Made by a program: the position numbers and the translations under genes
Notes under the pieces: generated by a model
What the model was told of the DNA's origin: nothing
Seen by the model: only the letters and a program-made list of their open reading frames with translations
Database searches by the model: none
Source: Nitrospira lenta
Lineage (GTDB): Bacteria; Nitrospirota; Nitrospiria; Nitrospirales; Nitrospiraceae
Length of the DNA stretch: 64,000 nucleotides
Assembly: GCF_900403705.1 (NCBI RefSeq)
Contig: NZ_OUNR01000020.1
Location: 62,001-126,000 of the forward strand
Reading direction: 5' to 3'
Shown here: piece after piece, positions 26,388 to 35,685 of the stretch
Layout of the letters: every line of letters starts with the position of its first letter
How positions within the stretch are numbered: position 1 is the stretch's first letter

Positions 26388-26463
26388 GAGACGTCATCCT
26401 TCCGTCGGGTAATCAGGGCAACCGATGTCGCCCAGCTCCGCGCTAGCCTATCGGCGCGTGCAG

Positions 26464-27351
26464 TCACGACACACCGCCTACGCGTCGAGCGATCAGTTCA
26501 AACGACGGCGCCCAGATCAAGCGGCCGCCACTCAGCCGATAGGCCAATGCGGCCGCCATCGACAGTCCGCTTCCTACCAATCTCCACTTCAGCCGGCGCC
26601 CCCAGGATGTGGCACTGGTAACCGGACCCAGGCTCGGAGCGGAATTGCGCAGAGACAACACCTCAAATCCGCTGGCCTCCATCAGCGTCCGCAAGGCGCT
26701 CGGCGAATAACTGAACAGGTGAAATGCTTGGTCATGCTGAGATCCGCACCAGCGAACAGGCGCCCGCATGCACTGATGAAAGAGTCCGTTTGATACCCGA
26801 ACCGCGATAATCCCCTGCGGTTTTACCTGCAGAGCCATGGCTCTGACGATCGCCGCCGGATCCGTCACCGTTTCCAGCACATTGACCAGCGTCACCACGT
26901 CATACTGGCCGACCGTCGATTGCGCGAGTTCGGCCGGAGAAAAGACCGGGTAGCCTTTCGCCCTCGCTCGCGCGGCTGCTCCTTGAGACACTTCAACGCC
27001 GGCGCAGGTCCAGCCCGCCTCCCGACAGAGCATCATGAACGCTCCGTCTCCACAGCCGATATCGAGCAGCCGTCCCGGCGAGATCCGCCAATCCGACAGA
27101 TGCGCCAGGACGCTGGCAAACACCGGCCGTCGATCCGCCGAACTTTCCGCGGCGCCGTAGGACCCGTCATAACTCTCTCGATAATATTCCTCGACCCTGG
27201 TGGAAGAGGGGCGCGGGCTCAGGAAGACCAGCCCGCACATCGGACAGGCCACATACCGTCTCGTCGCCGTATGAAACGCCTCGGACGGACTCCGGCCTCC
27301 CCCGCAGGGGCACACAACGGTTTCCATCTCAAGCGGCAGCGCGAGGCTCAT
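26464..27351 (-). CDS. SAM-dependent methyltransferase with N-terminal Cys-pair domain
   Basis: 295 aa from ATG 27351, which overlaps the neighbouring glycosyltransferase stop (ATGA) and has GGAGG upstream; a TTG 18 bases earlier is less likely. The N-terminus holds two Cys pairs (CPCGGG and CPMCGLVFLSPRPS), a small zinc-ribbon-like knuckle. The methyltransferase core follows: LLDIGCGDGAFMMLCREAGW, GVEVSQGAAARARAKG, YDVVTLVNVLE. It is similar in layout to the methyltransferase at 31.8 kb. Target is presumably a sugar of the polysaccharide. Confidence 0.85.
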   Translation of the reverse strand: MSLALPLEMETVVCPCGGGRSPSEAFHTATRRYVACPMCGLVFLSPRPSSTRVEEYYRESYDGSYGAAESSADRRPVFASVLAHLSDWRISPGRLLDIGCGDGAFMMLCREAGWTCAGVEVSQGAAARARAKGYPVFSPAELAQSTVGQYDVVTLVNVLETVTDPAAIVRAMALQVKPQGIIAVRVSNGLFHQCMRAPVRWCGSQHDQAFHLFSYSPSALRTLMEASGFEVLSLRNSAPSLGPVTSATSWGRRLKWRLVGSGLSMAAALAYRLSGGRLIWAPSFELIARRVGGVS

Positions 27352-28505
27352 GCGACCCTCCTGCTCCAAGCGGGTGCATCGACCCCTTCTGTCCGTAGCG
27401 CCGCATCAAACACCGCCACCGTCTTCTCGACCATCCGGTCGACCGTAAACTGCGCCTGCACGACAGCACGCCCGGCGTCTCCCAATTGTCTCGCTCGCTC
27501 GGGATGTTCCAACAACGATTGAATCGCACCGGCCAGCCCCGCGACATCGCGGGCCTTCACCAAAAGGCCGGTCTTCAGATGGTCGATCACTTCAGGCACG
27601 CCATTCACGCTGGTCGCGATCACCGGCTTTCCCATGGCCAGCGCTTCGAGAATGACAAACGGAAAGCCCTCGGAATGCGAGGGGAGCACTACCACATCCG
27701 CCGCCGCATAGAATTCCATCACGTCGTCTCGGGATCCGACAAATCGGCACATAGACGACAGGCCTCGGGCAGCGGCCAACTCCTCCAGCGGCTGCCTCAA
27801 TTCGCCGTCACCCACACACACACATTGCAGTCCCGGCCACTGGTCCCGCAGCAGAGCCAGCGCTTCAATCAAGTCGCCGTGTCCTTTGGGTGGGGTCAGC
27901 CGAGCCACTGTGACCAGCAGCGGGCCATCGGTGAGGCCGAGTTCGCGCCGCACCTTGGTTCGATCAATCGGTTTCTGAAACGACAGTCGATCAACCCCAT
28001 TGTGAACCGTCTCTGTCCGAGCGGCCGCCGCCGGATCATCCTGGATCACATCACGCCGGACGGCGTCGGACACACAAAGAATCCGCGTGGCCCACGGCAA
28101 GGTCGCCCGGAGCGCGGCTGAATAAATCCAGCGTTTCAATCGGCTCACCTCGTAGTCGGCGATCGAATTGTGGACCGTGGAGATCACCACCGGCACTCCC
28201 GCCAGCCACCCGGCGACACGTCCATAAAAATTCGCCCGAGCCCCGTGCGTTTGCAGAATCGTCACGTTCTCTTGAGAGAGCACACGCACCAGCCGCATAA
28301 GGGCGAAGGGGTTCAAAAGAGGCTCCAGATGCACCACTCGCACGTCCACGCCTCGACGCTGCATGCGACCGACGAACGAGCCCGGCTCCGGGCAGATCAG
28401 AATCGGCCTGAAACGCGCCGGGTCGAGATGCCCGCAGAGCAATTCCAGATAGCGCTCACCGCCGCCATAAGAGGCCGACCCCGCCAGTTCTGCGACCACG
28501 ATCAT
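27348..28505 (-). CDS. GT4-family glycosyltransferase
   Basis: 385 aa GT-B enzyme. Visible: AELAGSASYGGGERYLELL, TILQTHGARANFYGRVAGWLAG, RETVHNGVD-type linker (TETVHNGVDRLSF), VTVARLTPPKGHGDLIEAL, and the donor site LPSHSEGFPFVILEALAMG with the Glu pair in EGFPFVILE, followed by VPEVIDHLKTGLLV, the intact counterpart of the segment broken in the gene at 21.8-23.0 kb. It overlaps both neighbours by four bases. Confidence 0.91.
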   Translation of the reverse strand: MIVVAELAGSASYGGGERYLELLCGHLDPARFRPILICPEPGSFVGRMQRRGVDVRVVHLEPLLNPFALMRLVRVLSQENVTILQTHGARANFYGRVAGWLAGVPVVISTVHNSIADYEVSRLKRWIYSAALRATLPWATRILCVSDAVRRDVIQDDPAAAARTETVHNGVDRLSFQKPIDRTKVRRELGLTDGPLLVTVARLTPPKGHGDLIEALALLRDQWPGLQCVCVGDGELRQPLEELAAARGLSSMCRFVGSRDDVMEFYAAADVVVLPSHSEGFPFVILEALAMGKPVIATSVNGVPEVIDHLKTGLLVKARDVAGLAGAIQSLLEHPERARQLGDAGRAVVQAQFTVDRMVEKTVAVFDAALRTEGVDAPAWSRRVA

Positions 28506-29335
28506 GCCTGTGATCCTTCTCGCTTCAACCCCACAATCATGGATCCATTTCCTCGCTTCGGCGAAAACAGCATCTCCAGCCCCACGGCAAGAAGCACCCC
28601 CGGCAGGAGTAAGAACCCGATTCCTCTAATCCCTTGTCGCTCACCGGATGAAAACATCTCCTTGAGCAACGCCACCCATCGACCAAATGTGGCGCGTGTA
28701 TCGAGCACTTCTATGGACCGCCGCTCCAGGGCATGAGTCAACTGCGACAGACTAAACCCCTCATGCACATGGTCGTCTCCGGACCGATGGGCTCGGAAAT
28801 GATGTGGCGTCTCGGTCTCTCCGGAACCAAACCATGAGTGCTGATGAAGACTCGGCACATGGATGAACAACAGTCCGCCGGAACGCAGCGCTGTGACCAG
28901 TCGATCGAGCGTCCCATCAAAATCTTCGATGTGTTCCAGCACATCGATGGAATAGACCAGATCGTACTCACCGACACTGGCGAGTCGCGCAATGTCCGAT
29001 TCAATCACCGACACATTCTGATGTCGCAACGCACCCCTGACCTCAGGGTTCACATGCAAATCCCACCCGACAAAGGTACAGGTTGGATAGCGGACCGCGA
29101 GCATCGCCGCCAATTGAGCCTCCGGGCCACATCCGGCATCCAGAACACGCCGCCCACCCTGCCGCAAGAACGCGGCCACTTTCCATTGCAAATAGAGGCC
29201 TTTGATGACCAGGCCGGTATGAAGGCCGCCCAACCACCGTTCAGATAGAGGACTGGCCACAGTTCTATAGACCTTGTCGAGAACGGAGATCATCGTGTGT
29301 GCTGTGCCTCCACCGTCATTGATTGTGTTCGCCAT
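28502..29335 (-). CDS. Class I SAM-dependent methyltransferase with a C-terminal hydrophobic segment
   Basis: 277 aa. Motif I is VLDAGCGPEAQLAAML; YDLVYSIDVLEHIEDFDG and SGGLLFIHVPS are the typical following strands of Methyltransf_11/23-type enzymes. Near the C-terminus is a hydrophobic stretch (GFLLLPGVLLAVGLEML) that may anchor the protein to the membrane. It is one of five methyltransferases in the locus; the acceptor is unknown. Confidence 0.84.
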   Translation of the reverse strand: MANTINDGGGTAHTMISVLDKVYRTVASPLSERWLGGLHTGLVIKGLYLQWKVAAFLRQGGRRVLDAGCGPEAQLAAMLAVRYPTCTFVGWDLHVNPEVRGALRHQNVSVIESDIARLASVGEYDLVYSIDVLEHIEDFDGTLDRLVTALRSGGLLFIHVPSLHQHSWFGSGETETPHHFRAHRSGDDHVHEGFSLSQLTHALERRSIEVLDTRATFGRWVALLKEMFSSGERQGIRGIGFLLLPGVLLAVGLEMLFSPKRGNGSMIVGLKREGSQA

Positions 29336-29336
29336 C

Positions 29337-30179
29337 TCATCGTTTCCGCCCCACGATCAAGAGACTCCCTCGCAAATGCGGAACGGCATAGAACGGCCAC
29401 TTCACCCAATCGATCGCCTGCTGCTGGGATGTCTGTCGGCAGTCCTGCGTGTCCTCGCCCAGGAAATGGCGTGATTCGGCAATCTCAAATCCGATACTCT
29501 TGAGCATGTCAGCTAGCTCGTGCATTGCATATTCGCGGGCATGCGGCCGCCATTCATCGTCCGGATTGTCATACCCGGGAGGAGCCAAGCGGTCATTGAG
29601 CGTCCGGCCGGCCAACAGCTTCATCACGTTGCCGATGCGCGTCACATTCGGCGTCGTGATCACAACGCAGCCGCCCGGTTGCAGAATACGATGGGCTTCC
29701 GCCAACAGATGAAAAGGCGACGTCAGGTGCTCAATGATTTCCAGGGCAAATACCAACCGCGCAGTCCCCTCTTCCATCGGCACGGCAGTCGGATACCCCT
29801 TCAGCTCAAACTGTTTGGCCGCCGGATCCAAATTCACCGTCAGAATGTCCACATCCACATCCTGCTTCATGAGTGCCACGAATTCCGGACTGGCCATGAG
29901 GCCGGCCCCCACGAGCCGAGCCGATCTCGTCGGTTCGGTCAAGCGCAACAGCCTCAACAGGCTGCCGGGATACGGTCCGAAATCCACGATGGCCTGCGGT
30001 CCCTGCGGCAACCAGCGCAGCCCGCTCTGCAATGCGATGTACAACCGATCCCGGCATTTCAGCGCATGATGCATCGGCGTGGTGAACCGAGGATCCTCAC
30101 TCCCGAATACCTCATAGCGAGAGGGACGAAATTCCCGCATCACGCCATCGAATCCCGATCTGGTCAATTGGTAACTCAT
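29337..30179 (-). CDS. SAM-dependent methyltransferase
   Basis: 280 aa. Motif I is AIVDFGPYPGSLLRLLRL, where the usual GxGxG is partly replaced by GPYPG. It is followed by ARLVFALEIIEHLTSPFHLLAEAHRILQPGG and VVITTPNVTRIGN. The altered glycine motif suggests a diverged SAM pocket, but the later motifs are intact. It lies 1 bp from the next methyltransferase and 4 bp from the previous one, so it is clearly co-transcribed. Confidence 0.83.
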   Translation of the reverse strand: MSYQLTRSGFDGVMREFRPSRYEVFGSEDPRFTTPMHHALKCRDRLYIALQSGLRWLPQGPQAIVDFGPYPGSLLRLLRLTEPTRSARLVGAGLMASPEFVALMKQDVDVDILTVNLDPAAKQFELKGYPTAVPMEEGTARLVFALEIIEHLTSPFHLLAEAHRILQPGGCVVITTPNVTRIGNVMKLLAGRTLNDRLAPPGYDNPDDEWRPHAREYAMHELADMLKSIGFEIAESRHFLGEDTQDCRQTSQQQAIDWVKWPFYAVPHLRGSLLIVGRKR

Positions 30180-30183
30180 CGAC

Positions 30184-30843
30184 TCAGGATCTCCGCCCGA
30201 TCAACAACAATGTATCGCACAACCAGGTAAAACCCATGGCGGCCAGGGATTCATAGCGCTGGCGCAATCCGGTCACGGTCACAATCTCAAATCCTTCACC
30301 AGCCACGAGCGCATTCAGCAAGGCCGCATTAAAGGAATGGAAATGCCGCGCATCCGCCGTCACAGACGGCACACCTCCCCGCAGCGCCTCCAAGCGAAAG
30401 CGCCAGAAAGCGACATTCGGCACCGTGATCAAGACATGACCGCCAGGGCGGAGGACTCGATGAAATTCCGCGATGGCCCGCCCTGGTTCAATCACATGTT
30501 CGATCACCTCGCTAGCCACCACCAGGTCGAGACTGCCGTCAGGTTCTGGCAGACGATCGACATTGAGATCCACCGCATACCGGCGATCCACCCCTTCGGC
30601 ACGAGTGAGCGCCGCAACAGACAGATCGCACCCGTGCACCACGACACCCGGCCATATCTGCTTGATCTCCCTGGCCAGCCGGCCATCGCCGCACCCCACA
30701 TCCAGCATGCGCTCAGGCGCAAGCGCGGCCACTCTCCGGCTAATCTGGCCATACCGCCGGACGCCCTCGAACGCGCCGGCCGCAGCCTTCCAGCCGTTCC
30801 ACTCGAGGTCATATTGTTCACGTTGGCTCATAGTCTGTGGCAT
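30184..30843 (-). CDS. SAM-dependent methyltransferase
   Basis: 219 aa, compact Methyltransf_11/23-type enzyme: motif I MLDVGCGDGRLAREI, then VVHGCDLSVAALTRA, LDLVVASEVIEHVIEPGRAI and GHVLITVPNVAFWRFR. An AAAGGA ribosome binding site precedes the ATG. It follows the GT2 gene by 6 bp. Confidence 0.86.
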   Translation of the reverse strand: MPQTMSQREQYDLEWNGWKAAAGAFEGVRRYGQISRRVAALAPERMLDVGCGDGRLAREIKQIWPGVVVHGCDLSVAALTRAEGVDRRYAVDLNVDRLPEPDGSLDLVVASEVIEHVIEPGRAIAEFHRVLRPGGHVLITVPNVAFWRFRLEALRGGVPSVTADARHFHSFNAALLNALVAGEGFEIVTVTGLRQRYESLAAMGFTWLCDTLLLIGRRS

Positions 30844-30849
30844 CGCTCG

Positions 30850-31794
30850 TTATCCTTTCAAACTAGCCGAACAGAGGGGCGTACGATCCGTGTCGTCAGC
30901 CCCCAACCAGACCCGTCGCAACGTCATCCACATCGCCTGAAGCTGCGGTCGTCGATCGGAGGCCTGCGAGCAGGCAGTCACAATCAACCTGCGCATCACG
31001 CCCAACGCAATCCAGCTCTTCATCAGAAATCGCCGGGGTTGCGCAAAGTGCTTTTCCACATAGCGGATACGACTAAGCTCCCATTGCTTATTGAGACCAT
31101 GGCGGTTCGTGCGGCTACTCCGTCCGAGCAGATGCACCACCTCACCCTCCGCCACATGCCGGACGCGATAGCCCAGCTGCTGAATGCGACGACAGAGATC
31201 GACATCTTCGAAATACATAAAGAACCGTTCATCCAATCCGCCCAGCCGGTCGTACAACGCTTTGCGGATCATGAGACAGGCGCCATTAGCCCACTCGACA
31301 TCCTGCGACTGGGTGCAGTCCGTCGGCGGCAGAGTGCCGACCACGCGCCGGACAACCGTCGGCAGCATCTCCGCATAGCGCACGTGGTCGCGAATCGAAG
31401 GAAAGGGGAAACAGGATTGCAACACCCGTCCCTCTCCATCTCGTTGCAAACAACTCACGACCCCGATGTCCAGATGCTGATCCAGACAGGTCATCATCGT
31501 ACGAAGCGTGTGCTGTTGCATGACCGTGTCGCTGTTCAGCAACAAAAGATATCGGCCTGAGCTGACAACGGCCGCCTGATTGCAAGCCTTAGCAAAGCCC
31601 TCATTCTCAGCATTCGCAATCACCGTGATATGAGGGAATCGAATCCGCACCGCGTCCGCGCTCCCGTCGCGAGACGCGTTATCCACCACGATCAGCTCAT
31701 ACTTCACGTTCGTCGTGCTGTCCTGGACCGATTGCAGGCAGGCCAGCAGCAGGTCGCGCGTGTTGTAGCTGATGACGGCCATCGACAGATCCAC
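30850..31794 (-). CDS. GT2-family (rhamnosyltransferase-like) glycosyltransferase
   Basis: 314 aa GT-A enzyme with a GTG start and AGGAG upstream. SYNTRDLLLACLQSV and YELIVVDNASRDGSADAV form the nucleotide-binding fold. LLLNSDT is the DxD equivalent (N-S-D), and ANGACLMIRKALYDRLGGLDERFFMYFEDVDLCRR is the C-terminal acceptor block, quoted in part (key residues: GGLDE and EDVDLC). This pattern is common in rhamnosyltransferases of O-antigen loci. It is the only GT2 enzyme in the cluster. Confidence 0.9.
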   Translation of the reverse strand: MDLSMAVISYNTRDLLLACLQSVQDSTTNVKYELIVVDNASRDGSADAVRIRFPHITVIANAENEGFAKACNQAAVVSSGRYLLLLNSDTVMQQHTLRTMMTCLDQHLDIGVVSCLQRDGEGRVLQSCFPFPSIRDHVRYAEMLPTVVRRVVGTLPPTDCTQSQDVEWANGACLMIRKALYDRLGGLDERFFMYFEDVDLCRRIQQLGYRVRHVAEGEVVHLLGRSSRTNRHGLNKQWELSRIRYVEKHFAQPRRFLMKSWIALGVMRRLIVTACSQASDRRPQLQAMWMTLRRVWLGADDTDRTPLCSASLKG

Positions 31795-31800
31795 GTTCCC

Positions 31801-32841
31801 CTACTCCTCTTGCTTCACGGCGCTGAGCATCAATTCATTGCCCGCCCCTCGCCAAAAGGGCAACAATCCTCGCTCCAGCCAATGAAGCCCCCGCACAATC
31901 GGACCGGCATCGCTCGATCGCGTCTTTTCCCTCGCATGCCCCTGGCGGCGAATGCGAAGACTCTTTTCGTAATTCATCCGTGAGAGGAACGAGCGTGTTT
32001 GTACCCGTTCCACGCGAAAGCCCGCCCGCTCCACACAGGCCCGCAACGTGTCCGGCGTAAAGAGCCAGAGATGCCGAGGCGGATCCAGCGCCATCCAGTC
32101 ATCGGCGAAGAGCCGGCTCATCAGCCCCGCAAAGTTCGGCGTCGTCAGCACCAAGCGCCCGCCCGGCTTCAGCACCCGATGGCACTGCCGCAAATGACTG
32201 ATCGGATCAGGAACATGTTCAATGGCATGGACCATCGTAATCACCGTCATGCTTCGGTCCGGCACACCGGCCGTTTCCAGCGTCCCCACCTTCACCGGAA
32301 CACCATAACTCTCTCGTGCGATCCGCGCCGCATGCGGAGAGAGATCGACACCCAACACCTTCCAACCCAGCGCTTGCATTGACGCCAGATAGCCGCCCGC
32401 CCCGCACCCGACATCAAGCAACGTCCCGCCGTCAACAAAGCGAGGACACAATTCATCGCGTCCATACCGAGCCCGATCTTGCAGCGTAGGGACATGGCTC
32501 AGCACACGCCCGGTCACCGGAGCCCACCACTCGGGCCGCTTGAACCGGGTATAGCCGAATACCTCGCTCAAGATGATGCCCCGCATCGCATCGCGCATCC
32601 CGGCCGCCGGCCGAATCGGCCCATCGCCTTGGATTGCCCCCTCGTGCGGCTCATAGTCCTCCGGGTAGCACTTCGGAATGTCTTCCGTCGTCGGACGTGG
32701 ACTCTGCCAGACCAATCCGCAAGCAGCGCAGCGAGCAAACCCAAACTCGCCCTCGACGGGATAGAGCCGGTCATGCAAACCCTCAAACAATGCCGAGCCC
32801 GGCAGGCCGCACAATAAGCACTGCGCGATGAGTTCGGTCAT
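31801..32841 (-). CDS. SAM-dependent methyltransferase with N-terminal Cys-pair domain
   Basis: 346 aa from ATG 32841 (MTELIAQCLLCG). Upstream in-frame starts (ATG 32853, TTG 32898) would add up to 19 residues. The N-terminus has Cys pairs CLLCG and CAACGLVWQSPRPT, matching the methyltransferase at 26.5 kb. The core has LLDVGCGAGGYLASMQALGW, GVDLSPHAARIARESYG, ITMVHAIEHVPDPISHLRQC and LVLTTPNFAGL. The two Cys-pair enzymes look like paralogues at either end of the methyltransferase group. Confidence 0.85.
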   Translation of the reverse strand: MTELIAQCLLCGLPGSALFEGLHDRLYPVEGEFGFARCAACGLVWQSPRPTTEDIPKCYPEDYEPHEGAIQGDGPIRPAAGMRDAMRGIILSEVFGYTRFKRPEWWAPVTGRVLSHVPTLQDRARYGRDELCPRFVDGGTLLDVGCGAGGYLASMQALGWKVLGVDLSPHAARIARESYGVPVKVGTLETAGVPDRSMTVITMVHAIEHVPDPISHLRQCHRVLKPGGRLVLTTPNFAGLMSRLFADDWMALDPPRHLWLFTPDTLRACVERAGFRVERVQTRSFLSRMNYEKSLRIRRQGHAREKTRSSDAGPIVRGLHWLERGLLPFWRGAGNELMLSAVKQEE

Positions 32842-32952
32842 TACCGCCGGCATACGGCCACTCCATTCATCAGCTCGATCAGCCGCTTGTTCGGACAACG
32901 GATGATAGTCAAGACAGCCATCGAAATATTGCCAGACACTCGATCCACCCGT

Positions 32953-34443
32953 TTAGGCCCCCCACAACAGGCGTAAGCGAAGAGACTCACGCGACCAGAG
33001 ATGCCAGCCATAGACACTGACACCGGCCAAGCCACACAACGCGCCCAGCCATTGCGCCATCCACAGCGACGGCACGGCCTGACTCAGCACGACCCCACAC
33101 CCCACCAACAGCACCAAGCCTCCGGCCCATCGCAACGGTTCAAACGCCGACGTCACTTCCACTCCTAACATTTTCACCGTGGCCCTAAGATGCAGGCCGA
33201 GCCCCACCAAGAATGTCAGCGTTAATGCCCACGCGGCTCCGACCAGCCCCCAGACCATCGTGAAGGGAATCACCATCGGAACATAACAGGCGCACATGAC
33301 CGCCCAGATTTGCGTTTGGAGGTCCGGACGATTGGCGCCGCAGTGAAACGCCGCCATCACACTGCAAAACGCCGCCGCAATAGCAAACAGGCACAACACC
33401 CGCAACGGCTCGACCGCCGCCGACCAGGCAGGACCGAACACAAACGGAACCAGATAGGGAGCCAGGATCGCGACAGCCATCGCACTCGGCACCACGAGCA
33501 TGCCGGTCAGACTCATGTGGAGACTCAAGGCCCGCAAGACTCCGGCCCGGTCATTCTGCATCAGCGCGTACGTCGGCAGGCTGATCTGAGAAATCACACT
33601 CATCGCCCGAATGCCGATCATCGTCGGAATCGCCATCGCCAACTGATACTGCCCTAACCCTCCGACTCCCTGAAGCCGGCCGATCACAAAGTCACCCCCG
33701 CTCATGACCGTAAAGATGAACCACGCCGTCACGTTCTGATAGCGGCCATAACTCCAGAGGCTCCGCAAGGCCGTACGATCCAGCGACCAACGGATACGAC
33801 AGGGTGCAATCCAAAATGAGACGAGCGAACCGAAGGAAAAGGCAACCAACTGCCCTCCCAGCAACGCCCAGGCACTCTGCCACCACCAGGCCAATCCAAT
33901 GGTGACCGTGGCCTCAACCAACCGCCGGCTGAGATCGAACGACACTCGCCGCCGAAGATCCAGCTGTTTAAGCAGAACGAACAACGCCGGACTATGCAGC
34001 GATTGTAAGAAAACGCCCACGGCATGAATTCGAAGAAAGAAACCGAGCTCAGGAATCCGCATGCTGCCGGCAATGACGTCCGCCAGTGCCCAGAGGCCAA
34101 GGGTCAGAACGAATCCACGAATCACCGACAAGGTCCAGGCCACGCGCAGATCTTCATCCGTCACCTTCGGCTTGGCGATCACCGCCGACTCAAGGCCCAA
34201 CTCTGAAAACATCTGAATCGCCAGCACGACGGCCGCAGACGCCGCCATCAACCCAAAATCGCCCGGCAGCAGCAAGCGCGTCAGGACGATGAGCTGGAGA
34301 AACGCAATCCCCTTATCGACGACGAAGCCGGCCATCGCCCACCCGCCGGCTTCCAAGACTCGATGGCGGATGCGCCCCGCGCCGGCGGCGACCACGTCTG
34401 ACTCGCCCGAGGTGACCGGCTCATGATGCGTTGACATCGTCAT
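32953..34443 (-). CDS. wzx: Wzx-type polysaccharide flippase (MOP superfamily)
   Basis: 496 aa from ATG 34443, overlapping the adjacent glycosyltransferase stop (ATGA); a GTG at 34452 is also in frame. About 12-14 membrane helices. The N-terminal VLEAGGWAMAGFVVDKGIAFLQLIVLTRLL and FGLMAASAAVVLAIQMFSELGLESAVI blocks (quoted in part; key GLESA) are typical of Polysacc_synt/Wzx proteins. It would flip undecaprenyl-linked repeat units to the periplasmic side for the polymerase at 36.9 kb. A 54-bp gap precedes the methyltransferase. Confidence 0.9.
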   Translation of the reverse strand: MTMSTHHEPVTSGESDVVAAGAGRIRHRVLEAGGWAMAGFVVDKGIAFLQLIVLTRLLLPGDFGLMAASAAVVLAIQMFSELGLESAVIAKPKVTDEDLRVAWTLSVIRGFVLTLGLWALADVIAGSMRIPELGFFLRIHAVGVFLQSLHSPALFVLLKQLDLRRRVSFDLSRRLVEATVTIGLAWWWQSAWALLGGQLVAFSFGSLVSFWIAPCRIRWSLDRTALRSLWSYGRYQNVTAWFIFTVMSGGDFVIGRLQGVGGLGQYQLAMAIPTMIGIRAMSVISQISLPTYALMQNDRAGVLRALSLHMSLTGMLVVPSAMAVAILAPYLVPFVFGPAWSAAVEPLRVLCLFAIAAAFCSVMAAFHCGANRPDLQTQIWAVMCACYVPMVIPFTMVWGLVGAAWALTLTFLVGLGLHLRATVKMLGVEVTSAFEPLRWAGGLVLLVGCGVVLSQAVPSLWMAQWLGALCGLAGVSVYGWHLWSRESLRLRLLWGA

Positions 34444-35639
34444 GACGCACACACCCGTTCACGCCGTGGTTCAACCGGAAGAATCCCGAAGACCCGCTCC
34501 AATTCCACGGCTCTCGACTCCCACGTGTGCGACTCCAATACAGCCGCGCGCCCGGACTGTCCCATTCTGATTGCCGCCGAAGGATTTTGGATGAGACGAC
34601 ACAATCCTCGCGCAAGATCGTGCGCATCCTCACCCTTCACCGAGACACCCGCGCCCAGCGCTTCCACGAGATCTCCGTAGCCTTCTCCTTCCGTCGCCAC
34701 CACCGGCCTCGCACAGGCCATATATTCCCAGAGCTTCATGGAATCGCCTGGATAGAAACGGACAGGACGATGGAGCACCGCGCACATATCACTCGCTCCA
34801 ATCCACCAGGACACTTCGTCAAATTCCACGCGCCCGACGAACGATACGGCCTCTTCTAGTCCTCGTTGCCGCACCAACGCTTCAAGGGCCGGCTTGGCCT
34901 GGCCATCGCCGACCAAAAGAAGCATCGCAGTGGGGTATTCACGCCGGACAAGCACCATCGCGTCCACGAGCGTATCCAGCCCATGCCACGGGAAAAACCC
35001 TCCGACGAATCCGATGTATGGACGATCCTGGCTCAATCTCAGGCGACGGCGAGCCTCAGCCTTATCGCGCGGTACACAGGCGGAAGGATCCGCTCCGTTT
35101 CGAATCACGCGGCACCGGGCTGCTTCAATTCCCCACTCACGTTGCATCCATTGCGGAATTTCGCGGCACACACTGACGACGGCCTGAGCCTGTTGCGTCG
35201 ATAGACGCAAGGCCCCTTGCACCAGCCCGCGAATCGGAGCCCACCCCCACAGACCGGTCAATTCTTCAGCCGGCAATCCATTCACGAACAGTACGTAGGG
35301 ACAGCGCAGCACCAGAGAGCACCACAAGGGGGCAATCTGGCCGGGCGAGTCGAACCACAGGAGGACCTCCGGATTTTCCCGCCGCATCGCTCGGAACAGA
35401 GCGACCGCCGAGGCAAGGAGATACAGCAATGGCCGGATAACCGGAACCCGCAACACCCGCACCCAGACCGGACGCGCGCCACCTAAAACAGCCGCCTCAT
35501 CCATCTCAGTCCGGGGTTTCGGCGCCACCACACGCACCGCATGGCCCCGAGTGGCAAGGGCACGCACCAATTCCACCACCTGGCGACTCCCGCCGCCGGC
35601 AACCCCCAACTCCTCATCGCAATAGACCACAATATTCAT
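34440..35639 (-). CDS. GT4-family glycosyltransferase
   Basis: 399 aa GT-B enzyme. N-terminal CDEELGVAGGGSRQVVELVRAL; C-terminal GFVGGFFPWHGLDTLVDAM, SFVGRVEFDEVSWWIGASD, and a donor site in which YPGDSMKLWEYMACARPVV replaces the common EGFG...E pattern (Met-Lys-Leu-x-Glu-Tyr form, as in many O-antigen and EPS transferases). It ends 3 bp into the flippase gene. Confidence 0.88.
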   Translation of the reverse strand: MNIVVYCDEELGVAGGGSRQVVELVRALATRGHAVRVVAPKPRTEMDEAAVLGGARPVWVRVLRVPVIRPLLYLLASAVALFRAMRRENPEVLLWFDSPGQIAPLWCSLVLRCPYVLFVNGLPAEELTGLWGWAPIRGLVQGALRLSTQQAQAVVSVCREIPQWMQREWGIEAARCRVIRNGADPSACVPRDKAEARRRLRLSQDRPYIGFVGGFFPWHGLDTLVDAMVLVRREYPTAMLLLVGDGQAKPALEALVRQRGLEEAVSFVGRVEFDEVSWWIGASDMCAVLHRPVRFYPGDSMKLWEYMACARPVVATEGEGYGDLVEALGAGVSVKGEDAHDLARGLCRLIQNPSAAIRMGQSGRAAVLESHTWESRAVELERVFGILPVEPRRERVCAS

Positions 35640-35685
35640 ATTGATCTAGCGAAAGACCTCAACAGGCTGGCGCATCGCGGCTGAT

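Noticed and set aside
30337-31560. 407-codon plus-strand open frame
   Set aside because: Opposite a methyltransferase and a GT2 gene; composition typical of antisense shadow.
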